Shown one piece after another: positions 1 to 6,041 of a stretch of 11,054 nucleotides of DNA (position 1 is the first letter of the stretch; the number at the start of each line of letters is the position of its first letter). Source of the stretch: Betaproteobacteria bacterium (lineage in GTDB: Bacteria > Pseudomonadota > Gammaproteobacteria > Burkholderiales > SG8-39). The stretch lies in assembly GCA_019237595.1 (NCBI GenBank), contig JAFAGU010000129.1, forward strand, positions 1 to 11,054, written 5' to 3'. The notes beneath the pieces were generated by a model. The model saw only the letters and a program-made list of their open reading frames with translations, was not told the origin of the DNA and ran no database searches. The position numbers and the translations under genes were made by a program.

Positions 1-141
1 CCAGTACTCGAACAGGTCGCCGAGGATGTAGAGGGCGCTCGCGGCGGAGGCTTTCTCCTCGACGAACGCGAAGAACGCCTCGTTCGCGGCCGGGCGCTCC
101 TCGCTCAGGTGGAGGTCGGAGATGAAGAGGCTACTTGCCAC
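1..141 (-). CDS. lpxH: UDP-2,3-diacylglucosamine diphosphatase LpxH, N-terminal part (cut by window edge)
   Basis: The first 47 codons are visible and the rest lies beyond the left edge. LpxH is a metal-dependent calcineurin-like phosphoesterase that hydrolyses UDP-2,3-diacylglucosamine to lipid X and UMP at the inner face of the cytoplasmic membrane, the fourth step of lipid A synthesis. The fragment begins MASSLFISDLHLSEE and ends ALYILGDLFEYW. The DLHL motif (Asp9, His11) and the GDLFE motif (Asp42) are the first metal-binding motifs of the family, at the same spacing as in E. coli LpxH. The start is a GTG at 141, inside the last codons of ppiA, so the two genes overlap by 11 bases and are probably translationally coupled. 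I see no clear Shine-Dalgarno sequence before it. The identity is firm for the piece seen; whether the gene is intact cannot be judged. Confidence 0.88.
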   Translation of the reverse strand, partial: MASSLFISDLHLSEERPAANEAFFAFVEEKASAASALYILGDLFEYW

Positions 142-706
142 CGACCACGGTCGCCGACTCGATGACGATCGGCGTGCGCGGCACGTTCTGGTGCATGCCC
201 TGGTTCCCGGTCGGCACCCCGACGATCTTGTTCACGACGTCCATGCCGTCGACGACCTTGCCGAAGACCGTGTAGCCGTTGCCGTCCTGGCCAGGGTAGT
301 CGAGGAACCCGTTGTTGTTCACGTTGATGAAGAATTGCGAGGTGGCGGAGTTCGGGTCCGAGGTGCGGGCCATCGCCAGCGTGCCGACCTCGTTCTTCAG
401 CCCGTTCTTCGACTCGATGGGAATCGGCGGCAGCGTCGGCTTCTGGGACATGTTGGGCGTCATCCCGCCGCCTTGAACCATGAAGCCGGGAATCACGCGA
501 TGGAAGATCGTCCCGTTGTAGTGGCCGTCCTTCACGTACTGAAGGAAGTTTTCCACCGTCTTGGGCGCCTTGGCGGGATAGAGCTCGACGCGGATCGTTC
601 CCACGCTCGTCTTCAGGTCGACTTGCGGGTCGGCGGCAAGCGCTCCGGGGGCCGCTGCGGCGGCCGAGAGCACCACGAGAGGCTTCAGAAAGAACTTGAG
701 CGTCAT
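131..706 (-). CDS. ppiA: Periplasmic cyclophilin-type peptidyl-prolyl cis-trans isomerase
   Basis: This 191-residue protein catalyses cis-trans isomerisation of X-Pro bonds during folding of exported proteins. Residues 1-25 form a Sec signal peptide (basic start, hydrophobic core, ALAA before Asp26), which places the enzyme in the periplasm like E. coli PpiA (190 residues) rather than cytosolic PpiB. Family motifs are intact: FHRVIPGFMVQGGG (catalytic Arg70, Gln78), the SQFFINV motif around residues 123-129, and the FGKVVDGMDVV segment near the end. The ATG at 706 overlaps the stop of the upstream L,D-transpeptidase as ATGA. A good Shine-Dalgarno (AAGGAG, complement of 711-716) sits 4 bases before it. 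It is the third gene of the minus-strand operon and overlaps lpxH at its 3' end. PpiA is the best name by location and length; orthology was not tested. Confidence 0.93.
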   Translation of the reverse strand: MTLKFFLKPLVVLSAAAAAPGALAADPQVDLKTSVGTIRVELYPAKAPKTVENFLQYVKDGHYNGTIFHRVIPGFMVQGGGMTPNMSQKPTLPPIPIESKNGLKNEVGTLAMARTSDPNSATSQFFINVNNNGFLDYPGQDGNGYTVFGKVVDGMDVVNKIVGVPTGNQGMHQNVPRTPIVIESATVVGGK

Positions 707-1866
707 GCGGCTCCTTCGTAGAGAATTTTCCAGCTTCCGCCTTCCTTCATCCAGTACTGGCGCTTGCGCATCGCGTTGGACAGGCCGTCGGAGCGGTAGT
801 CCTGCTCGAAGTCCATCACCACGAAGTCTCCCTCGCGGGGATAGCGGAACATCGAGACCTGCGATACGCCGACCTTGATCCAGCGCCGGGCGGCGTTCAC
901 GTTGCGCTTGTGGGCGGCCCAGGCGGCGGCATCCTGGGTGCCGGAGCTGAAGCGCTGCGAATAGTGCGAGAGGTAGCGCTCGACGTCGCGGCTCTCCCAG
1001 TCGGCGCGCCACTGTTCGAGCGCTGCTTGCAGCGATTCGCGCTCGCTGCGCACCGCTGCGGCGTCGGCCCATTCGATCTCGTCCACGATGATGACGGGCG
1101 TCAGGCCGATCTGCAGCTGGCGCGACACGCTCTCCAGGTCCTGGTTCGCGAGCACGATGCAGCCGTCGCTTGCGCGGGGCGGGCGAGCATAGGTGGCGGA
1201 AGGCACGCCATGGAGCCAGATGCCGTGGCCGTTGCGGCCGCGGCGCCGATCCCATTCGTTCGGATAGTTGATCGGAAAGGCGCCGGCGCCGTAGAAGTCG
1301 CCGAGCTTCTGGCGCGGCAGGGTGGCCGTCACATGATAGACGCCGATGGGCGTTTTCTGGTCGCCCTCCCGGGTCTTCTCGACGCCGTTCTTCCCGAGCG
1401 TCACGTAGTAGTCGGCGACGAGGCGCGGTTGCCCGCCGTCGTTCGCGAAGACGTAGAGCCGCGAGCGGCGGGAATCGACGATGATCGCGTGCTGCTGCCC
1501 GGGCCGCATCTGGAGGAGCACGCGGGGCAGGCGGTCCTCGCCCGGGCGGTCGCGCTGCGCCCGAAGCCGCGCGAGCGCCTCTTCCCGCAGGCCCTCGATG
1601 CGCTCCTGCGGGACAGTCTTCGCGACGTTGCCGAACGTGGCGATCGGCCGGGAGCGCGCAAGGAGCAGGTCACCTCGCACCAGATGGGCGAGACGGAAAT
1701 TCGGGTAGTCGCGGATCAGTTCGTCCACGCGCCTGAGCGCCGTGTCGAGCTGGTTGGCTTCGACTGCCTGGTAGACGGCCGAGAGGCGGTCCTCAGGCGT
1801 CGGAGCTGAGGCCAGCGCGGCGGAGGCCGAGAGCACGAACGCGGCGAGCGCGGCGCGCGCGATCAC
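703..1866 (-). CDS. L,D-transpeptidase (YkuD domain) with N-terminal TPR-like and C-terminal NTF2-like domains
   Basis: This is a 387-residue exported protein. YkuD enzymes use a catalytic cysteine to make 3-3 cross-links in peptidoglycan or to attach proteins to it. Residues 1-20 look like a signal peptide. Residues 25-70 resemble a TPR-type helical pair (VYQAVEANQLDTALRRVDEL). The YkuD domain covers about 125-262, with the family signature HG(V)...R.SDGC at His219, Arg231, Ser233 and Cys236, so the active site looks complete. Residues 275-387 form an NTF2/SnoaL-like domain that resembles the tail of the neighbouring TPR protein. The start is a GTG at 1866 that overlaps the upstream stop as GTGA; a weak GGAAA lies just before it. 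The next gene, ppiA, overlaps its stop by 4 bases. The specific reaction (cross-linking or anchoring) and partner are not evident. Confidence 0.9.
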   Translation of the reverse strand: MIARAALAAFVLSASAALASAPTPEDRLSAVYQAVEANQLDTALRRVDELIRDYPNFRLAHLVRGDLLLARSRPIATFGNVAKTVPQERIEGLREEALARLRAQRDRPGEDRLPRVLLQMRPGQQHAIIVDSRRSRLYVFANDGGQPRLVADYYVTLGKNGVEKTREGDQKTPIGVYHVTATLPRQKLGDFYGAGAFPINYPNEWDRRRGRNGHGIWLHGVPSATYARPPRASDGCIVLANQDLESVSRQLQIGLTPVIIVDEIEWADAAAVRSERESLQAALEQWRADWESRDVERYLSHYSQRFSSGTQDAAAWAAHKRNVNAARRWIKVGVSQVSMFRYPREGDFVVMDFEQDYRSDGLSNAMRKRQYWMKEGGSWKILYEGAA

Positions 1867-2939
1867 TTTCCGGCCTTTTCCTGGGCGATCTGCCAGCGGC
1901 CGTCGGCTTTGGTCATGACCAAGGTCTTTACGCTGTTGGCCTTCAATACATCGGACCTGTAAGTCTGCCGGAAGGTGACGCTCGCCTCGTTCGGCCCCTT
2001 GATGGTCACCTTGGGCGAGGAAACCGAAACGGAGATGGACTTGGGGGCGGAAATGCGCGTGCGCCGGGCCTTCTCCCAGTCAGCGCGCGATTCCCCGGCC
2101 GGCGTCTTGAAGTCCTTGGCGTAGTATGAAAGGTAGGCATCTGCGTCTTTCTTCGACCACGCCTGCGCCCATCCGTTTAGGGCTTTCACCACGTCGGCCG
2201 ATTCGTCCGCCGGCCGCGGCCCGGCCTTCTCCACGGGCTTTCCCGCCTGTTTTTCCGCTGTTTTTTCGGGTGCTTTCTGGGTGACGACCGCCTTTTCCGG
2301 CGGCTTCTCCGCAGGCTTCTCCGCGGGCTTCTCTGCGGGCTTGTCCGGCGCTTTTTGCGCGAGCACGGTGGGCTTCGCCGGCTCCCGCGTGGCCGAGGCC
2401 GAGGTGGCCGGCCCGCCGACAAGGTCGCGGACTAGGGAGAGCTTGTTCTGCGCGCCGGTGTTGGAAGAGTCGAGCTGCAGCGCCTTGTCGTACGCCTGGC
2501 TCGCGAGCTTTGCGTATACGTCGCCGAGGTTCTCGTACGCCGTGGCATAGCTCGGATGCGTGCGGATGGATTGCTCCAGCGCGGCGCGAGCTTTCTCGTA
2601 CTGTCCTTGGGAAGCGTAGATGACGGCGAGGTTGTTGTAGGGCTCAGGCAGCTCGGGATAGTCCTGCGTGAGCTTCGTGAAGATGTCGACCGCTTCCTTG
2701 GAGTTTCCCTGCTCGGTATAGATCAGGCCTTTCAGGAAGCGCGCTTGCGGATCGCGCGGCTTGGAGGCGAGGATCTTGTTCACGCGCTCCAGCGCCTGCT
2801 GGTGCTGTCCGGCCTTGAGAAGCTTGGCCGCGTCCTGCAGGTCGTCGGCGCGCGCCATGGGCGCTGCGAGCAAGGAGGCGAAGCACAGCGCAGCCAGGCC
2901 GCCCAGGAGTTTCCGCGCCCAGCCGTCAGAATTCAGCAT
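1863..2939 (-). CDS. Secreted TPR protein with KPAE-repeat linker and NTF2-like C-terminal domain
   Basis: This is a 358-residue protein of unknown function. A signal peptide ends near residue 31 (APMARA before DD). About three TPR units lie between residues 32 and 165, including a canonical one around 98-130 (PYNNLAVIYASQGQYEKARA). Residues 177-245 are a low-complexity Lys/Pro/Glu/Ala linker with tandem KPAE units, probably extended in the periplasm. Residues 247-358 form an NTF2-like domain (WAQAWSKKDADAYLSYYAKD) similar to the tail of the L,D-transpeptidase encoded next, with which it overlaps by 4 bases. The ATG at 2939 is the only start that keeps the signal peptide, because an in-frame TGA lies five codons upstream. 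No Shine-Dalgarno is visible before it, so initiation may be weak or leaderless. As first gene of the envelope operon it may help localise or regulate the transpeptidase; that is inference. Confidence 0.85.
   Translation of the reverse strand: MLNSDGWARKLLGGLAALCFASLLAAPMARADDLQDAAKLLKAGQHQQALERVNKILASKPRDPQARFLKGLIYTEQGNSKEAVDIFTKLTQDYPELPEPYNNLAVIYASQGQYEKARAALEQSIRTHPSYATAYENLGDVYAKLASQAYDKALQLDSSNTGAQNKLSLVRDLVGGPATSASATREPAKPTVLAQKAPDKPAEKPAEKPAEKPPEKAVVTQKAPEKTAEKQAGKPVEKAGPRPADESADVVKALNGWAQAWSKKDADAYLSYYAKDFKTPAGESRADWEKARRTRISAPKSISVSVSSPKVTIKGPNEASVTFRQTYRSDVLKANSVKTLVMTKADGRWQIAQEKAGK
2301..2347 (-). repeat. 12-base tandem repeat encoding KPAE units
   Basis: About four imperfect copies of a 12-base unit (plus strand ggcttctccgcg and variants) encode consecutive KPAE, KPAE, KPAE, KPPE tetrapeptides, residues 200-215 of the TPR protein. 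A related degenerate stretch continues to about 2225 (KAPEKTAEKQAGK). The unit length is a multiple of three, so copy-number change would alter linker length without shifting the frame. Confidence 0.75.
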
Positions 2940-3025
2940 TGTGTTATATTTTCAAGGCCCTACGTCAGATTTCTCATTCTAGACCAAGCCCCGCGGGTCC
3001 ACAACCTCCCGCCGCGCCCGACACG
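2940..3025. promoter_or_regulatory. Divergent intergenic spacer between the envelope operon and cysS
   Basis: These 86 bases separate the two divergent start codons and must carry promoter elements for at least one direction. The left third is AT-rich (TTATATTTTC at 2944-2953). On the minus strand this reads AATATAAC, but it ends only four bases before the ATG, which would put transcription start inside the gene. I could not find a convincing -35/-10 pair for either strand. The right end before cysS is C-rich and has no Shine-Dalgarno. Confidence 0.4.
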
Positions 3026-4396
3026 ATGCTGAAGATCTACAACACGCTCGGCCGCGCGAAGCAGGTCTTCAAGGCGCTGCATCCAGGCGAAGCGCGCATG
3101 TACGTGTGCGGCATGACCGTGTACGACTACTGCCACGTCGGACACGCGCGCTTCATGATGGCCTTCGATGTCGTCTACCGCTGGCTGCAGGCTTCGGGAT
3201 ACCGGGTCACGTACGTGAGGAACATCACGGACATCGACGACAAGATCATCAGGCGCGCGCTCGAGTGCGGGATTCCGATCCGCGAGCTCACCGAAGAGAT
3301 GGTGGGCGCGATGCACGAGGACGTCGCGGCGCTCGGCATCCTGCCGCCGACCCACGAGCCCCGAGCGACGCAGTACGTCGCGGAAATGATCGACATGATC
3401 TCGACCCTCCAGGCGAAGGGGTTCGCCTACCGCTCCGCAACCGCGGATATGAACTATGCGGTTCGCAAGTTCGCGGGTTACGGAAAGCTCTCCGGAAAAT
3501 CGCTCGATCAGCTGCGCGCCGGGGAGCGTGTCGCCGTCCAGGACGGAAAAAACGACCCGCTCGATTTCGTGCTTTGGAAGGCAGCCAAATCGGACGAGCC
3601 GAACGATGCAAAGTGGCCCGCGCCGTTCGGGCCCGGGCGGCCGGGATGGCACATCGAGTGCTCGGCGATGAGCCGGGCGCTGCTCGGCGAGCACTTCGAC
3701 ATCCATGGCGGCGGGATGGACCTGCAGTTTCCCCACCACGAGAACGAGATCGCGCAAAGCGAGGCCGCGAGCGGGAAGCCGTTCGTCAACTATTGGCTGC
3801 ACAACGGCTTCCTCAACGTCGACAACGAAAAGATGTCGAAGTCGCTGGGTAATTTCTTCACCATCCGCGACGTGCTGAGGCGCTTCGACGGGGAGGTGCT
3901 CCGCTTCCTGATGCTGCGCACGCACTACCGAAGCCCGCTCAATTTCTCCGACGTGCATCTCGATGACGCGCGCAATTCGCTGACGCGTCTCTACACCGCG
4001 CTCAAGACCGCCGCGCCTAGACCGGCGCCGGTCGACTGGACCTCCGGGGCCGGCGCCCGCTTCAAGGCGGCGATGGACGACGACTTCAATACGTCCGAGG
4101 CGGTGGCTATCCTGCACGAGCTGGCGAACGAGACCTTCCACGGCAACGCCCAGGCCGCAGGCCAGCTCAAGGCCCTCGGCGGCGTCCTAGGCGTCCTGCA
4201 GCGCGACCCGGTGGAATTCCTTCAGTCAATCAACGGCACGTTGCCAGCGGAGGAAATCGAGCGGATGATCGAGCAGCGGCGGGAGGCGAGGGCGCGTAAG
4301 GATTTCAAGGCGGCGGACGACATACGGGCCGAGCTGCTGAGCAAGGGCGTCGTGCTCGAGGACGCCGGCACCCAGACGACCTGGCGGAGGAAGTGA
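3026..4396 (+). CDS. cysS: Cysteinyl-tRNA synthetase
   Basis: This class I aminoacyl-tRNA synthetase charges tRNA-Cys with cysteine in the cytoplasm. It has 456 residues, close to the 461 of E. coli CysS. The HIGH-type motif is HVGH (37-40) within MYVCGMTVYDYCHVGHAR, and the KMSKS loop is at 269-273. The zinc ligands that select cysteine are all present: Cys28, Cys212 (WHIECSAMS), His237 and Glu241 (FPHHENEIAQ). The C-terminal anticodon-binding region ends RARKDFKAADDIRAELLSKG, a typical family ending. I chose ATG 3026 because the protein then begins MLKIYNTLGR as in orthologues; the frame is open further upstream to 2939 but that stretch lies in the divergent spacer. No strong Shine-Dalgarno precedes it. 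The stop overlaps the next start (TGATG), suggesting co-transcription with the redox genes. Confidence 0.97.
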   Translation: MLKIYNTLGRAKQVFKALHPGEARMYVCGMTVYDYCHVGHARFMMAFDVVYRWLQASGYRVTYVRNITDIDDKIIRRALECGIPIRELTEEMVGAMHEDVAALGILPPTHEPRATQYVAEMIDMISTLQAKGFAYRSATADMNYAVRKFAGYGKLSGKSLDQLRAGERVAVQDGKNDPLDFVLWKAAKSDEPNDAKWPAPFGPGRPGWHIECSAMSRALLGEHFDIHGGGMDLQFPHHENEIAQSEAASGKPFVNYWLHNGFLNVDNEKMSKSLGNFFTIRDVLRRFDGEVLRFLMLRTHYRSPLNFSDVHLDDARNSLTRLYTALKTAAPRPAPVDWTSGAGARFKAAMDDDFNTSEAVAILHELANETFHGNAQAAGQLKALGGVLGVLQRDPVEFLQSINGTLPAEEIERMIEQRREARARKDFKAADDIRAELLSKGVVLEDAGTQTTWRRK

Positions 4397-5028
4397 TGAC
4401 GGCTGAATCGGTGCAAGGACGTGACTGGGTGAGAGTCCATCCTCTGGTCGTCCGCGTCACCCACTGGATCAACGCCCTTGCCGTATTGACGATGGTGCTG
4501 AGCGGCTGGCAGATCTACAACGCCTCGCCGCTTTTCGCCTTCGACTTCCCGGCCGGGGTCACGCTCGGCGGCTGGCTCGCAGGCGCCCTGCAGTGGCATT
4601 TCGCCGCCATGTGGTTGCTGGTGGTTAACGGTGTTGTGTACGTGACCTATGGCGTTGCATCGGGTCACTTCCGCCGCAAGCTCCTTCCGATCTCGCCCCG
4701 GGCGGTGCTGCGCGACATCGCCGGCGCGCTGCGCGGAAAGCTCGCGCACGAAGATCTGTCCGTGTACAACGCCGCCCAGCGTGCAGCCTACCTTGCCCTC
4801 GTCATTGCGCTTGCCGTTCTCGTCCTATCCGGACTTGCGATCTGGAAGCCGGTGCAGCTTTATCCCCTCGCGTCGCTGATGGGCGACTACGAGGGCGCGC
4901 GGCTACTCCACTTTTTTGCCATGGTGGCCGTTGTCTTGATCGTCGTCGTGCACGTCTTCATGGTGGCCGTCGTGCCGCGCACGTTGCCGACCATGATCAC
5001 TGGCCGCGCGCGGAGGGCCACCACATGA
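4396..5028 (+). CDS. Cytochrome b561-type membrane subunit of a molybdoenzyme pair
   Basis: This 210-residue integral membrane protein has four predicted helices at about 24-43, 65-88, 130-150 and 170-193. Histidines placed to bind two b haems include His23 (RVTHW), His68 (LQWHFAAMW), His172 and His186. This pattern fits the cytochrome b561 / NiFe-hydrogenase b-subunit superfamily, whose members pass electrons between the quinone pool and a periplasmic partner. The ATG at 4396 overlaps the cysS stop by one base and has GGAGG at 4386-4390 with a 5-base gap; an in-frame GTG three bases earlier has too short a spacing. The stop overlaps the start of the molybdopterin protein (ATGA), which strongly implies a two-subunit complex. 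Direction of electron flow and final substrate are unknown. Its position is like MsrQ next to MsrP, but the family looks different. Confidence 0.88.
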   Translation: MTAESVQGRDWVRVHPLVVRVTHWINALAVLTMVLSGWQIYNASPLFAFDFPAGVTLGGWLAGALQWHFAAMWLLVVNGVVYVTYGVASGHFRRKLLPISPRAVLRDIAGALRGKLAHEDLSVYNAAQRAAYLALVIALAVLVLSGLAIWKPVQLYPLASLMGDYEGARLLHFFAMVAVVLIVVVHVFMVAVVPRTLPTMITGRARRATT

Positions 5029-5783
5029 CGAAGAAGTCCATGGGCTCGAGCTTCGAGCCGCATCGCTCCGGCGCCATTGCGAATCTCGAGCGGCGACTGT
5101 TCCTTCGCCAGGGGCTTTCCCTCGGCGCCCTGGCGCTCCTGGCGGGATGCGACGTCACGGATGGCGAGTCAGCCCAGCGCGCGCTCCAGGCCATGTCTCG
5201 GTGGAATGATGCTGCGCAGGGCTGGCTTTTCAATCCCGCCCGCCTCGCGCCCGAGTTTCCCGAGAACCGAATCACGACGCCCTTCCCCTTCAACGCCTTT
5301 TACTCGGAAGACGAAGTGATCGACGTCGACGGCGGGCGCTACAAGCTCGAGTTGTCGGGGATGATCGCCGAGCGCAAGCCGTGGACCCTGCCGGAGCTAT
5401 ATGCCTTGCCGCAGGTCTCGCAGGTCACGCGGCACATCTGCGTGGAGGGCTGGAGCGCCATAGGCAAATGGAGCGGCGTGCGCTTTTCGGAATTCCTCAA
5501 ACGCGTCGGAGCGGACCTCAGCGCAAAATTCGTCGGATTCAAGTGCAGCGACGATTACTCGACGAGCATCGACATGGCGACCGCCTTGCATCCGCAGACG
5601 ATTCTTGCCTTCCGCTTTGCCGACCAGATCCTGCCGCCGAAGTACGGCTTCCCAATGAAGCTGCGTATTCCGACCAAGCTTGGGTTCAAGAACCCGAAGC
5701 ACATCGCCGCAATCTTCGTTACCAACAGCAATCCGGGCGGCTATTGGGAAGACAAGGGCTACAACTGGTTTAGCGGCTCCTAG
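5025..5783 (+). CDS. Molybdopterin-dependent oxidoreductase, sulfite-oxidase fold, Tat-exported
   Basis: This 252-residue protein has a twin-arginine signal (LERRLFLRQG, Arg23-Arg24) followed by a hydrophobic stretch ending ALLAGC, so it should be folded with its cofactor before export. The molybdopterin domain occupies about 100-250. Cys139 in RHICVEGWSAIGKWSG is the expected molybdenum ligand of the sulfite oxidase/YedY family, and the C-terminal part KYGFPMKLRIPTKLGFKNPK is typical. Cys42 with Asp43 looks like a lipobox, so the mature protein may be a lipoprotein held at the inner membrane. GGAGGG at 5012-5017 lies 7 bases before the ATG, which overlaps the cytochrome stop by 4 bases. The cytochrome b is its likely electron partner. 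Whether it reduces sulfoxides like MsrP or acts on another substrate cannot be told from sequence. Confidence 0.88.
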   Translation: MTKKSMGSSFEPHRSGAIANLERRLFLRQGLSLGALALLAGCDVTDGESAQRALQAMSRWNDAAQGWLFNPARLAPEFPENRITTPFPFNAFYSEDEVIDVDGGRYKLELSGMIAERKPWTLPELYALPQVSQVTRHICVEGWSAIGKWSGVRFSEFLKRVGADLSAKFVGFKCSDDYSTSIDMATALHPQTILAFRFADQILPPKYGFPMKLRIPTKLGFKNPKHIAAIFVTNSNPGGYWEDKGYNWFSGS

Positions 5784-5820
5784 CCAGCCTCAGGTTTTTC
5801 CCTGTTTTTCTTCGGTTTTT
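5775..5820 (+). terminator. Possible weak terminator with three phased T-tracts
   Basis: A short stem (GGCT at 5775-5778 pairing with AGCC at 5782-5785 or 5786-5789) spans the stop codon and is followed by T5 at 5795-5799, with two more T5 runs at 5805-5809 and 5816-5820. The stem is only four pairs and is some distance from the T run, so this is a weak candidate. The T-tracts repeat every 10-11 bases, which would also bend the DNA. Confidence 0.25.
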
Positions 5821-6041
5821 CCTGATCCCCGGCGGGGCGCCGGCGGGCTATGCTCGCGGGCGTCCCTCTTCAGAAGTTGTCAGGCTTCGTGCATTGCTTG
5901 AGCTTGACTCGATAACTAATTGTAACAAAGGCCTATTTCCGCAGCGTATCATTACGAAAATTAGCAAAACCCTTGACCCGCTAGAGGAAAATTGGCGTCG
6001 GTGGAAAAGGGACATGCATTGGGTAGGGGAGACAAGCACTG
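5784..6041 (+). promoter_or_regulatory. 258-base intergenic region ahead of the M50-HlyD gene
   Basis: No gene is seen here. The left part holds the T-tracts and a perfect 6-bp GC hairpin with a 3-base loop (CCGGCG at 5829-5834, CGCCGG at 5838-5843) that is not followed by a T run. The right part (about 5890-5990) is clearly AT-richer than its surroundings. The best sigma-70-like candidate is TTGAGC (5898-5903), a 17-base spacer and TGTAAC (5921-5926), matching four of six bases in each box. A purine-rich GGGGAG near 6026-6031 sits about 10 bases before the ATG at 6042 and may be the ribosome binding site. Confidence 0.4.

Noticed and set aside
910..1809. Long plus-strand open frame (about 300 codons) opposite the L,D-transpeptidase
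   Set aside because: It is antisense to a gene with an intact catalytic motif, its product is low in recognisable motifs and rich in Arg/Ala/Val, and GC-rich DNA commonly leaves such frames open.
2943..2971. Minus-strand -10 box TATAAC for the TPR operon
   Set aside because: It would place the transcript start inside the coding region and no -35 element stands at 16-18 bases.
2960..4141. Long minus-strand open frame (about 390 codons) opposite cysS
   Set aside because: It lies entirely over cysS, shows no domain and has no ribosome binding site; it is a by-product of GC-rich codon use.
5829..5843. GC hairpin read as a rho-independent terminator
   Set aside because: The stem is perfect but no T run follows it on either strand; the T-tracts lie upstream of it.
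5882..5898. Sigma-54-like GG...GC element (GGCTTCGTGCATTGC)
   Set aside because: The gap between GG and GC is 11 bases instead of the strict 10, and the -24 box does not match beyond GG.
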